Assembly: GCF_037975245.1 (NCBI RefSeq)
Contig: NC_092578.1
Location: 20,328,821-20,392,820 of the forward strand
From: Apostichopus japonicus
Lineage: Eukaryota > Echinodermata > Holothuroidea > Aspidochirotida > Stichopodidae
Length of the DNA stretch: 64,000 nt
Direction of reading: 5' to 3'
Every line of letters begins with the position of its first letter. The stretch's first letter is position 1. The notes under the pieces were generated by a model. The model searched no databases. It was not told the origin of the DNA and saw nothing but the letters and a program-made list of their open reading frames with translations. A program made the position numbers and the translations under genes. Of this stretch, positions 50,201 through 63,692 are shown in pieces.

Positions 50201-53200
50201 CACCCCAAGAAGCACCAGAACAGGTGTATTTCGTTCTTTTTTGGAGACACCCACTTGGGGTCGTGCCCCCCTCCCAATGGTTTTTGGCCCCCCATGCCCC
50301 CACACAACACCCACTTCCAAAATTAACTTCAGATTCGTGATCAGCGTGTCGAGAACAATCAGAAAAGATACACACTGCCCGTCTTTGCGACAAAAATTAT
50401 TTTCACCCAAAAAAACCATAAGGGGTACCCCTTACGGTTTTTACCGAAATTGCCCCAAAATGGATTTGGTCAAAATGACGTCACAGGGGGTAATCGATGC
50501 CCAGGAGTCCAAATCTGCAACTCCCAGGTCCATACCTGCTTCCGTTCGGGAGATATAGGGTCCCAGAGGACCCGATAGAAATACGTGTTCTTCATACGTG
50601 CAAAAGTTGGAAAACCCCCTCTTGTCAACCCCCCCTCCTGTCCTCTCTGAAGTACCCATCGAAATGAAATTTTGACGTGTAGTAGAAGACACCCTCGTCA
50701 TTGTCATACATCAATTTCGTGTAATTATATGACCGGAAAAGGCTCTTTGTATATATGATTTCTATCTGCGCCAAAAATAGGTGTTTTTGTCTTGAAAAGT
50801 TAAAAAAAGTACCTCTTTTCGGTACCCCTTCCTTTCCACCGAGGGTATGTGACGGGGCTGAATTTTGGTTATGTGGGAGAAGAGAGTCGTAGCTACGTGT
50901 AGACAACTCATACGGTAGCATTAATTTTCGGGAAGGGGGTATAGTCTATACGTTTTTGAGGTCCCCCCCCAAAGTAGGTGTTTTTCACCGGTAGTAGTTA
51001 TAAACGTTTTTTCGAAATCCCGACATTTATACTTTTGAGCGTTACCATGGTTATGGGAATCAGTCCGATTTCCCCCATATTTTCAGGTTGTCACCGCTAG
51101 TGTGTCCCCTTCCCACATTTGAATAAAACTTGTAGGTGGGTCTCTTCTCCGGGGTGGTAGGGGGGTCATTTTGGAAAAAAACCGAAAAGGCCATAATAAT
51201 TAGTGTTACTATGTACGGGAAAATCCCGACTCTTCTACTCTGGAGCGTTACCATGGTTACTGGGGTGGTCCGATTACGGCCATCTTTTCGGGGTACCACC
51301 GCTAGGGTGTCCCCTTTCTAAAATAGGATGAAACCTGTAGGTGGGTCTCTTCTCCGGGGTGGTAGGGGGGTCAGTTTGAAAAAAATCCGAAAAAGTCATA
51401 ATAATTAGTGTTACTATGTACGGGAAAATCACGACCCTTCTACTTTGGAGCGTTACCATGGTTACTGGAGTGGTCCGATTACGGCCATCTTTTAAGGGTA
51501 CCACCGCTAGGGTGTCCCCTTTCTAAAATTAGAATAAAACTTTTAGGTTTGTCACTTCTCCGGGGTGGTAGGGGGTCATTTTGAGGAAAAGTACAAACAG
51601 TCAGCAAAAAACTCTCGGTAGCGTGCGCCATGGGACGCCCGGAAGGTATTAAATTCCCCCACCACTCCCCACGCCTACGAACCGCCAAAATAATCTCAGA
51701 TTCATCATCAGCACCCCAAGAAGCACCAGAACAGGTGTATTTCGTTCTTTTTTGGAGACACCCACTTGGGGTCGTGCCCCCCTCCCAATGGTTTTTGGCC
51801 CCCCTTGCCCCCACACAACACCCACTTCCAAAATTAACTTCAGATTCGTGATCAGCGTGTCGAGAACAATCAGAAAAGATACACACTGCCCGTCTTTGCG
51901 ACAAAAATTATTTTCACCCAAAAAAACCATAAGGGGTACCCCTTACGGTTTTTACCGAAATTGCCCCAAAATGGATTTGGTCAAAATGACGTCACAGGGG
52001 GTAATCGATGCCCAGGAGTCCAAATCTGCAACTCCCAGGTCCATACCTGCTTCCGTTCGGGAGATATAGGGTCCCAGAGGACCCGATAGAAATACGTGTT
52101 CTTCATACGTGCAAAAGTTGGAAAACCCCCTCTTGTCAACCCCCCCTCCTGTCCTCTCTGAAGTACCCATCGAAATGAAATTTTGACGTGTAGTAGAAGA
52201 CACCCTCGTCATTGTCATACATCAATTTCGTGTAATTATATGACCGGAAAAGGCTCTTTGTATATATGATTTCTATCTGCGCCAAAAATAGGTGTTTTTG
52301 TCTTGAAAAGTTAAAAAAAATACCTATTTTCGGTACCCCTTCCTTTCCACCGAGGGTATGTGACGGGGCTGAATTTTGGTTATGTGGGAGAAGAGAGTCG
52401 TAGCTACGTGTAGACAACTCATACGGTAGCATTAATTTTCGGGAAGGGGGTATAGTCTATACGTTTTTGAGGTCCCCCCCAAAGTAGGTGTTTTTCACCG
52501 GTAGTAGTTATAAACGTTTTTTCGAAATCCCGACATTTATACTTTTGAGCGTTACCATGGTTATGGGAATCAGTCCGATTTCCCCCATATTTTCAGGTTA
52601 TCACCGCTAGGGTTTCCCCTTTCCAAAATAAAATAAACTTGTAGGTGCGTCCCTCCTGCGGGGTGGTGGGGGGGTCATTTTGGAAAAAATCCGAAAAAGT
52701 CAAAATAATCAGTGTTACTATGTACGGGAAAATCCCGACTCTTCTACTTTCGAGCGTTACCATGGTTACTGGGGTGGTCCGATTTTGACCATCTTTTCGG
52801 GGTACCACCGCTAGGGTGTCCCCTTCCCACATTTGAATAAAACTTGTGAGTGGGTCTCTTCTCCGGGTGATAGGGGGGTCAGTTTGGAAAAAATCCGAAA
52901 AAGTCATAATAATTAGTGTTACTATGTACGGGAAAATCCCGACTCTTCTACTCTGGAGCGTTACCATGGTTACTGGGGTGGTCCGATTACGGCCATCTTT
53001 TCGGGGTACCACCGCTAGGGTGTCCCCTTTCTAAAATAGGATGAAACCTGTAGGTGGGTCTCTTCTCCGGGGTGGTAGGGGGGTCAGTTTGAAAAAAATC
53101 CGAAAAAGTCATAATAATTAGTGTTACTATGTACGGGAAAATCACGACCCTTCTACTTTGGAGCGTTACCATGGTTACTGGAGTGGTCCGATTACGGCCA

Positions 53201-53464
53201 TCTTTTAAGGGTACCACCGCTAGGGTGTCCCCTTTCCAAAATTAGAATAAAACTTTTAGGTTTGTCACTTCTCCGGGGTGGTAGGGGGTCATTTTGAGGA
53301 AAAGTACAAACAGTCAGCAAAAAACTCTCGGTAGCGTGCGCCATGGGACGCCCGGAAGGTATTAAATTCCCCCACCACTCCCCACGCCTACGAACCGCCA
53401 AAATAATCTCAGATTCATCATCAGCACCCCAAGAAGCACCAGAACAGGTGTATTTCGTTCTTTT
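47218..53464. repeat. 6,247-bp super-repeat, copy A
   Basis: Four satellite units of 1511, 1512, 1511 and 1713 bp in that order, measured between identical anchors. Copy B follows directly with the same series. Confidence 0.85.
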
Positions 53465-56400
53465 TTGGAGACACCCACTTGGGGTCGTGCCCCCCTCCCA
53501 ATGGTTTTTGGCCCCCCTTGCCCCCACACAACACCCACTTCCAAAATTAACTTCAGATTCGTGATCAGCGTGTCGAGAACAATCAGAAAAGATACACACT
53601 GCCCGTCTTTGCGACAAAAATTATTTTCACCCAAAAAAACCATAAGGGGTACCCCTTACGGTTTTTACCGAAATTGCCCCAAAATGGATTTGGTCAAAAT
53701 GACGTCACAGGGGGTAATCGATGCCCAGGAGTCCAAATCTGCAACTCCCAGGTCCATACCTGCTTCCGTTCGGGAGATATAGGGTCCCAGAGGACCCGAT
53801 AGAAATACGTGTTCTTCATACGTGCAAAAGTTGGAAAACCCCCTCTTGTCAACCCCCCCTCCTGTCCTCTCTGAAGTACCCATCGAAATGAAATTTTGAC
53901 GTGTAGTAGAAGACACCCTCGTCATTGTCATACATCAATTTCGTGTAATTATATGACCGGAAAAGGCTCTTTGTATATATGATTTCTATCTGCGCCAAAA
54001 ATAGGTGTTTTTGTCTTGAAAAGTTAAAAAAAGTACCTCTTTTCGGTACCCCTTCCTTTCCACCGAGGGTATGTGACGGGGCTGAATTTTGGTTATGTGG
54101 GAGAAGAGAGTCGTAGCTACGTGTAGACAACTCATACGGTAGCATTAATTTTCGGGAAGGGGGTATAGTCTATACGTTTTTGAGGTCCCCCCCCAAAGTA
54201 GGTGTTTTTCACCGGTAGTAGTTATAAACGTTTTTTCGAAATCCCGACATTTATACTTTTGAGCGTTACCATGGTTATGGGAATCAGTCCGATTTCCCCC
54301 ATATTTTCAGGTTGTCACCGCTAGTGTGTCCCCTTCCCACATTTGAATAAAACTTGTAGGTGGGTCTCTTCTCCGGGGTGGTAGGGGGGTCATTTTGGAA
54401 AAAAACCGAAAAGGCCATAATAATTAGTGTTACTATGTACGGGAAAATCCCGACTCTTCTACTCTGGAGCGTTACCATGGTTACTGGGGTGGTCCGATTA
54501 CGGCCATCTTTTCGGGGTACCACCGCTAGGGTGTCCCCTTTCTAAAATAGGATGAAACCTGTAGGTGGGTCTCTTCTCCGGGGTGGTAGGGGGGTCAGTT
54601 TGAAAAAAATCCGAAAAAGTCATAATAATTAGTGTTACTATGTACGGGAAAATCACGACCCTTCTACTTTGGAGCGTTACCATGGTTACTGGAGTGGTCC
54701 GATTACGGCCATCTTTTAAGGGTACCACCGCTAGGGTGTCCCCTTTCTAAAATTAGAATAAAACTTTTAGGTTTGTCACTTCTCCGGGGTGGTAGGGGGT
54801 CATTTTGAGGAAAAGTACAAACAGTCAGCAAAAAACTCTCGGTAGCGTGCGCCATGGGACGCCCGGAAGGTATTAAATTCCCCCACCACTCCCCACGCCT
54901 ACGAACCGCCAAAATAATCTCAGATTCATCATCAGCACCCCAAGAAGCACCAGAACAGGTGTATTTCGTTCTTTTTTGGAGACACCCACTTGGGGTCGTG
55001 CCCCCCTCCCAATGGTTTTTGGCCCCCCATGCCCCCACACAACACCCACTTCCAAAATTAACTTCAGATTCGTGATCAGCGTGTCGAGAACAATCAGAAA
55101 AGATACACACTGCCCGTCTTTGCGACAAAAATTATTTTCACCCAAAAAAACCATAAGGGGTACCCCTTACGGTTTTTACCGAAATTGCCCCAAAATGGAT
55201 TTGGTCAAAATGACGTCACAGGGGGTAATCGATGCCCAGGAGTCCAAATCTGCAACTCCCAGGTCCATACCTGCTTCCGTTCGGGAGATATAGGGTCCCA
55301 GAGGACCCGATAGAAATACGTGTTCTTCATACGTGCAAAAGTTGGAAAACCCCCTCTTGTCAACCCCCCCTCCTGTCCTCTCTGAAGTACCCATCGAAAT
55401 GAAATTTTGACGTGTAGTAGAAGACACCCTCGTCATTGTCATACATCAATTTCGTGTAATTATATGACCGGAAAAGGCTCTTTGTATATATGATTTCTAT
55501 CTGCGCCAAAAATAGGTGTTTTTGTCTTGAAAAGTTAAAAAAAGTACCTCTTTTCGGTACCCCTTCCTTTCCACCGAGGGTATGTGACGGGGCTGAATTT
55601 TGGTTATGTGGGAGAAGAGAGTCGTAGCTACGTGTAGACAACTCATACGGTAGCATTAATTTTCGGGAAGGGGGTATAGTCTATACGTTTTTGAGGTCCC
55701 CCCCCAAAGTAGGTGTTTTTCACCGGTAGTAGTTATAAACGTTTTTTCGAAATCCCGACATTTCTACTTTTGAGCGTTACCATGGTTATGGGAATCAGTC
55801 CGATTTCCCCCATATTTTCAGGTTGTCACCGCTAGTGTGTCCCCTTCCCACATTTGAATAAAACTTGTAGGTGGGTCTCTTCTCCGGGGTGGTAGGGGGG
55901 TCATTTTGGAAAAAAACCGAAAAGGCCATAATAATTAGTGTTACTATGTACGGGAAAATCCCGACTCTTCTACTCTGGAGCGTTACCATGGTTACTGGGG
56001 TGGTCCGATTACGGCCATCTTTTCGGGGTACCACCGCTAGGGTGTCCCCTTTCTAAAATAGGATGAAACCTGTAGGTGGGTCTCTTCTCCGGGGTGGTAG
56101 GGGGGTCAGTTTGAAAAAAATCCGAAAAAGTCATAATAATTAGTGTTACTATGTACGGGAAAATCACGACCCTTCTACTTTGGAGCGTTACCATGGTTAC
56201 TGGAGTGGTCCGATTACGGCCATCTTTTAAGGGTACCACCGCTAGGGTGTCCCCTTTCCAAAATTAGAATAAAACTTTTAGGTTTGTCACTTCTCCGGGG
56301 TGGTAGGGGGGTCATTTTGAGGAAAAGTACAAACAGTCAGCAAAAAACTCTCGGTAGCGTGCGCCATGGGACGCCCGGAAGGTATTAAATTCCCCCACCA

Positions 56401-59400
56401 CTCCCCACGCCTACGAACCGCCAAAATAATCTCAGATTCATCATCAGCACCCCAAGAAGCACCAGAACAGGTGTATTTCGTTCTTTTTTGGAGACACCCA
56501 CTTGGGGTCGTGCCCCCCTCCCAATGGTTTTTGGCCCCCCATGCCCCCACACAACACCCACTTCCAAAATTAACTTCAGATTCGTGATCAGCGTGTCGAG
56601 AACAATCAGAAAAGATACACACTGCCCGTCTTTGCGACAAAAATTATTTTCACCCAAAAAAACCATAAGGGGTACCCCTTACGGTTTTTACCGAAATTGC
56701 CCCAAAATGGATTTGGTCAAAATGACGTCACAGGGGGTAATCGATGCCCAGGAGTCCAAATCTGCAACTCCCAGGTCCATACCTGCTTCCGTTCGGGAGA
56801 TATAGGGTCCCAGAGGACCCGATAGAAATACGTGTTCTTCATACGTGCAAAAGTTGGAAAACCCCCTCTTGTCAACCCCCCCTCCTGTCCTCTCTGAAGT
56901 ACCCATCGAAATGAAATTTTGACGTGTAGTAGAAGACACCCTCGTCATTGTCATACATCAATTTCGTGTAATTATATGACCGGAAAAGGCTCTTTGTATA
57001 TATGATTTCTATCTGCGCCAAAAATAGGTGTTTTTGTCTTGAAAAGTTAAAAAAAGTACCTCTTTTCGGTACCCCTTCCTTTCCACCGAGGGTATGTGAC
57101 GGGGCTGAATTTTGGTTATGTGGGAGAAGAGAGTCGTAGCTACGTGTAGACAACTCATACGGTAGCATTAATTTTCGGGAAGGGGGTATAGTCTATACGT
57201 TTTTGAGGTCCCCCCCCAAAGTAGGTGTTTTTCACCGGTAGTAGTTATAAACGTTTTTTCGAAATCCCGACATTTATACTTTTGAGCGTTACCATGGTTA
57301 TGGGAATCAGTCCGATTTCCCCCATATTTTCAGGTTGTCACCGCTAGTGTGTCCCCTTCCCACATTTGAATAAAACTTGTAGGTGGGTCTCTTCTCCGGG
57401 GTGGTAGGGGGGTCATTTTGGAAAAAAACCGAAAAGGCCATAATAATTAGTGTTACTATGTACGGGAAAATCCCGACTCTTCTACTCTGGAGCGTTACCA
57501 TGGTTACTGGGGTGGTCCGATTACGGCCATCTTTTCGGGGTACCACCGCTAGGGTGTCCCCTTTCTAAAATAGGATGAAACCTGTAGGTGGGTCTCTTCT
57601 CCGGGGTGGTAGGGGGGTCAGTTTGAAAAAAATCCGAAAAAGTCATAATAATTAGTGTTACTATGTACGGGAAAATCACGACCCTTCTACTTTGGAGCGT
57701 TACCATGGTTACTGGAGTGGTCCGATTACGGCCATCTTTTAAGGGTACCACCGCTAGGGTGTCCCCTTTCTAAAATTAGAATAAAACTTTTAGGTTTGTC
57801 ACTTCTCCGGGGTGGTAGGGGGTCATTTTGAGGAAAAGTACAAACAGTCAGCAAAAAACTCTCGGTAGCGTGCGCCATGGGACGCCCGGAAGGTATTAAA
57901 TTCCCCCACCACTCCCCACGCCTACGAACCGCCAAAATAATCTCAGATTCATCATCAGCACCCCAAGAAGCACCAGAACAGGTGTATTTCGTTCTTTTTT
58001 GGAGACACCCACTTGGGGTCGTGCCCCCCTCCCAATGGTTTTTGGCCCCCCTTGCCCCCACACAACACCCACTTCCAAAATTAACTTCAGATTCGTGATC
58101 AGCGTGTCGAGAACAATCAGAAAAGATACACACTGCCCGTCTTTGCGACAAAAATTATTTTCACCCAAAAAAACCATAAGGGGTACCCCTTACGGTTTTT
58201 ACCGAAATTGCCCCAAAATGGATTTGGTCAAAATGACGTCACAGGGGGTAATCGATGCCCAGGAGTCCAAATCTGCAACTCCCAGGTCCATACCTGCTTC
58301 CGTTCGGGAGATATAGGGTCCCAGAGGACCCGATAGAAATACGTGTTCTTCATACGTGCAAAAGTTGGAAAACCCCCTCTTGTCAACCCCCCCTCCTGTC
58401 CTCTCTGAAGTACCCATCGAAATGAAATTTTGACGTGTAGTAGAAGACACCCTCGTCATTGTCATACATCAATTTCGTGTAATTATATGACCGGAAAAGG
58501 CTCTTTGTATATATGATTTCTATCTGCGCCAAAAATAGGTGTTTTTGTCTTGAAAAGTTAAAAAAAATACCTATTTTCGGTACCCCTTCCTTTCCACCGA
58601 GGGTATGTGACGGGGCTGAATTTTGGTTATGTGGGAGAAGAGAGTCGTAGCTACGTGTAGACAACTCATACGGTAGCATTAATTTTCGGGAAGGGGGTAT
58701 AGTCTATACGTTTTTGAGGTCCCCCCCAAAGTAGGTGTTTTTCACCGGTAGTAGTTATAAACGTTTTTTCGAAATCCCGACATTTATACTTTTGAGCGTT
58801 ACCATGGTTATGGGAATCAGTCCGATTTCCCCCATATTTTCAGGTTATCACCGCTAGGGTTTCCCCTTTCCAAAATAAAATAAACTTGTAGGTGCGTCCC
58901 TCCTGCGGGGTGGTGGGGGGGTCATTTTGGAAAAAATCCGAAAAAGTCAAAATAATCAGTGTTACTATGTACGGGAAAATCCCGACTCTTCTACTTTCGA
59001 GCGTTACCATGGTTACTGGGGTGGTCCGATTTTGACCATCTTTTCGGGGTACCACCGCTAGGGTGTCCCCTTCCCACATTTGAATAAAACTTGTGAGTGG
59101 GTCTCTTCTCCGGGTGATAGGGGGGTCAGTTTGGAAAAAATCCGAAAAAGTCATAATAATTAGTGTTACTATGTACGGGAAAATCCCGACTCTTCTACTC
59201 TGGAGCGTTACCATGGTTACTGGGGTGGTCCGATTACGGCCATCTTTTCGGGGTACCACCGCTAGGGTGTCCCCTTTCTAAAATAGGATGAAACCTGTAG
59301 GTGGGTCTCTTCTCCGGGGTGGTAGGGGGGTCAGTTTGAAAAAAATCCGAAAAAGTCATAATAATTAGTGTTACTATGTACGGGAAAATCACGACCCTTC

Positions 59401-59711
59401 TACTTTGGAGCGTTACCATGGTTACTGGAGTGGTCCGATTACGGCCATCTTTTAAGGGTACCACCGCTAGGGTGTCCCCTTTCCAAAATTAGAATAAAAC
59501 TTTTAGGTTTGTCACTTCTCCGGGGTGGTAGGGGGTCATTTTGAGGAAAAGTACAAACAGTCAGCAAAAAACTCTCGGTAGCGTGCGCCATGGGACGCCC
59601 GGAAGGTATTAAATTCCCCCACCACTCCCCACGCCTACGAACCGCCAAAATAATCTCAGATTCATCATCAGCACCCCAAGAAGCACCAGAACAGGTGTAT
59701 TTCGTTCTTTT
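53465..59711. repeat. 6,247-bp super-repeat, copy B
   Basis: Unit lengths 1511, 1512, 1511 and 1713 repeat those of copy A exactly, including the extra G in the second unit. Single-base markers (a Trp/Arg-changing site in the minus-strand frame) agree in most positions but not all, indicating some later exchange. The next units (1714, 1511) break the pattern. Confidence 0.85.
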
Positions 59712-62700
59712 TTGGAGACACCCACTTGGGGTCGTGCCCCCCTCCCAATGGTTTTTGGCCCCCCATGCCCCCACACAACACCCACTTCCAAAATTAACTT
59801 CAGATTCGTGATCAGCGTGTCGAGAACAATCAGAAAAGATACACACTGCCCGTCTTTGCGACAAAAATTATTTTCACCCAAAAAAACCATAAGGGGTACC
59901 CCTTACGGTTTTTACCGAAATTGCCCCAAAATGGATTTGGTCAAAATGACGTCACAGGGGGTAATCGATGCCCAGGAGTCCAAATCTGCAACTCCCAGGT
60001 CCATACCTGCTTCCGTTCGGGAGATATAGGGTCCCAGAGGACCCGATAGAAATACGTGTTCTTCATACGTGCAAAAGTTGGAAAACCCCCTCTTGTCAAC
60101 CCCCCCTCCTGTCCTCTCTGAAGTACCCATCGAAATGAAATTTTGACGTGTAGTAGAAGACACCCTCGTCATTGTCATACATCAATTTCGTGTAATTATA
60201 TGACCGGAAAAGGCTCTTTGTATATATGATTTCTATCTGCGCCAAAAATAGGTGTTTTTGTCTTGAAAAGTTAAAAAAAGTACCTCTTTTCGGTACCCCT
60301 TCCTTTCCACCGAGGGTATGTGACGGGGCTGAATTTTGGTTATGTGGGAGAAGAGAGTCGTAGCTACGTGTAGACAACTCATACGGTAGCATTAATTTTC
60401 GGGAAGGGGGTATAGTCTATACGTTTTTGAGGTCCCCCCCCAAAGTAGGTGTTTTTCACCGGTAGTAGTTATAAACGTTTTTTCGAAATCCCGACATTTA
60501 TACTTTTGAGCGTTACCATGGTTATGGGAATCAGTCCGATTTCCCCCATATTTTCAGGTTATCACCGCTAGGGTTTCCCCTTTCCAAAATAAAATAAACT
60601 TGTAGGTGCGTCCCTCCTGCGGGGTGGTGGGGGGGTCATTTTGGAAAAAATCCGAAAAAGTCAAAATAATCAGTGTTACTATGTACGGGAAAATCCCGAC
60701 TCTTCTACTTTCGAGCGTTACCATGGTTACTGGGGTGGTCCGATTTTGACCATCTTTTCGGGGTACCACCGCTAGGGTGTCCCCTTCCCACATTTGAATA
60801 AAACTTGTGAGTGGGTCTCTTCTCCGGGTGATAGGGGGGTCAGTTTGGAAAAAATCCGAAAAAGTCATAATAATTAGTGTTACTATGTACGGGAAAATCC
60901 CGACTCTTCTACTCTGGAGCGTTACCATGGTTACTGGGGTGGTCCGATTACGGCCATCTTTTCGGGGTACCACCGCTAGGGTGTCCCCTTTCTAAAATAG
61001 GATGAAACCTGTAGGTGGGTCTCTTCTCCGGGGTGGTAGGGGGGTCAGTTTGAAAAAAATCCGAAAAAGTCATAATAATTAGTGTTACTATGTACGGGAA
61101 AATCACGACCCTTCTACTTTGGAGCGTTACCATGGTTACTGGAGTGGTCCGATTACGGCCATCTTTTAAGGGTACCACCGCTAGGGTGTCCCCTTTCCAA
61201 AATTAGAATAAAACTTTTAGGTTTGTCACTTCTCCGGGGTGGTAGGGGGTCATTTTGAGGAAAAGTACAAACAGTCAGCAAAAAACTCTCGGTAGCGTGC
61301 GCCATGGGACGCCCGGAAGGTATTAAATTCCCCCACCACTCCCCACGCCTACGAACCGCCAAAATAATCTCAGATTCATCATCAGCACCCCAAGAAGCAC
61401 CAGAACAGGTGTATTTCGTTCTTTTTTGGAGACACCCACTTGGGGTCGTGCCCCCCTCCCAATGGTTTTTGGCCCCCCTTGCCCCCACACAACACCCACT
61501 TCCAAAATTAACTTCAGATTCGTGATCAGCGTGTCGAGAACAATCAGAAAAGATACACACTGCCCGTCTTTGCGACAAAAATTATTTTCACCCAAAAAAA
61601 CCATAAGGGGTACCCCTTACGGTTTTTACCGAAATTGCCCCAAAATGGATTTGGTCAAAATGACGTCACAGGGGGTAATCGATGCCCAGGAGTCCAAATC
61701 TGCAACTCCCAGGTCCATACCTGCTTCCGTTCGGGAGATATAGGGTCCCAGAGGACCCGATAGAAATACGTGTTCTTCATACGTGCAAAAGTTGGAAAAC
61801 CCCCTCTTGTCAACCCCCCCTCCTGTCCTCTCTGAAGTACCCATCGAAATGAAATTTTGACGTGTAGTAGAAGACACCCTCGTCATTGTCATACATCAAT
61901 TTCGTGTAATTATATGACCGGAAAAGGCTCTTTGTATATATGATTTCTATCTGCGCCAAAAATAGGTGTTTTTGTCTTGAAAAGTTAAAAAAAGTACCTC
62001 TTTTCGGTACCCCTTCCTTTCCACCGAGGGTATGTGACGGGGCTGAATTTTGGTTATGTGGGAGAAGAGAGTCGTAGCTACGTGTAGACAACTCATACGG
62101 TAGCATTAATTTTCGGGAAGGGGGTATAGTCTATACGTTTTTGAGGTCCCCCCCCAAAGTAGGTGTTTTTCACCGGTAGTAGTTATAAACGTTTTTTCGA
62201 AATCCCGACATTTATACTTTTGAGCGTTACCATGGTTATGGGAATCAGTCCGATTTCCCCCATATTTTCAGGTTGTCACCGCTAGTGTGTCCCCTTCCCA
62301 CATTTGAATAAAACTTGTAGGTGGGTCTCTTCTCCGGGGTGGTAGGGGGGTCATTTTGGAAAAAAACCGAAAAGGCCATAATAATTAGTGTTACTATGTA
62401 CGGGAAAATCACGACTCTTCTACTCTGGAGCGTTACCATGGTTACTGGGGTGGTCCGATTACGGCCATCTTTTCGGGGTACCACCGCTAGGGTGTCCCCT
62501 TTCTAAAATAGGATGAAACCTGTAGGTGGGTCTCTTCTCCGGGGTGGTAGGGGGGTCAGTTTGAAAAAAATCCGAAAAAGTCATAATAATTAGTGTTACT
62601 ATGTACGGGAAAATCACGACCCTTCTACTTTGGAGCGTTACCATGGTTACTGGAGTGGTCCGATTACGGCCATCTTTTAAGGGTACCACCGCTAGGGTGT

Positions 62701-63692
62701 CCCCTTTCTAAAATTAGAATAAAACTTTTAGGTTTGTCACTTCTCCGGGGTGGTAGGGGGTCATTTTGAGGAAAAGTACAAACAGTCAGCAAAAAACTCT
62801 CGGTAGCGTGCGCCATGGGACGCCCGGAAGGTATTAAATTCCCCCACCACTCCCCACGCCTACGAACCGCCAAAATAATCTCAGATTCATCATCAGCACC
62901 CCAAGAAGCACCAGAACAGGTGTATTTCGTTCTTTTTTGGAGACACCCACTTGGGGTCGTGCCCCCCTCCCAATGGTTTTTGGCCCCCCATGCCCCCACA
63001 CAACACCCACTTCCAAAATTAACTTCAGATTCGTGATCAGCGTGTCGAGAACAATCAGAAAAGATACACACTGCCCGTCTTTGCGACAAAAATTATTTTC
63101 ACCCAAAAAAACCATAAGGGGTACCCCTTACGGTTTTTACCGAAATTGCCCCAAAATGGATTTGGTCAAAATGACGTCACAGGGGGTAATCGATGCCCAG
63201 GAGTCCAAATCTGCAACTCCCAGGTCCATACCTGCTTCCGTTCGGGAGATATAGGGTCCCAGAGGACCCGATAGAAATACGTGTTCTTCATACGTGCAAA
63301 AGTTGGAAAACCCCCTCTTTTCAACCCCCCCTCCTGTCCTCATTGAAGTACCCATCGAAATGAAATTTTGACGTGTAGTAGAAGACACCCTCGTCTTTGT
63401 CATACGTCACTTTCGTCTAATTATCTGACCGGAAAAGCTCTTTGTCTATATGATTTCTACTTGCGCCAAAAATAGGTGTTTTTGTCTTGAAAAGTTAAAA
63501 AAAGTACCTCTTTTCGGTACCCCTTCCTTTCCACCGAGGGTATGTGACGGGGCTGAATTTTGGCTATGTGGGAGACAAGAGTCGTAGCTACGTGTAGACA
63601 ACTCATACGGTAGCATTAATTTTCGGGAAGGGGGTATAGTCTATACGTTTTTGAGGTCCCCCCAAAAATAGGTGTTTTTCACCGGTAGCAGC

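Larger units (their letters stand above)
47041..63692. repeat. subtelomeric satellite array with 1.51/1.71-kb higher-order units, 11 copies
   Basis: One anchor (ATGGAGACACC or equivalent) lies at 47218, 48729, 50241, 51752, 53465, 54976, 56488, 57999, 59712, 61426 and 62937. This gives periods 1511, 1512, 1511, 1713, 1511, 1512, 1511, 1713, 1714 and 1511. Each unit has a ~0.9-kb unique segment plus three (short form) or four (long form) ~205-bp subrepeats carrying GCGTTACCATGGTTA. The 1512 form has one extra G in a G-run. Interior copies are almost identical. Each unique segment contains the palindrome TAAGGGGTACCCCTTA. Frames of 60-141 codons recur in every unit because the units are copies. 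They overlap on both strands and match nothing known, so I do not call genes. Confidence 0.97.

Noticed and set aside
46325-63403. Recurrent frames of 60-141 codons in every satellite unit
   Set aside because: They recur only because the units are copies. They overlap each other on both strands, lack recognisable domains, and change length with single G insertions.
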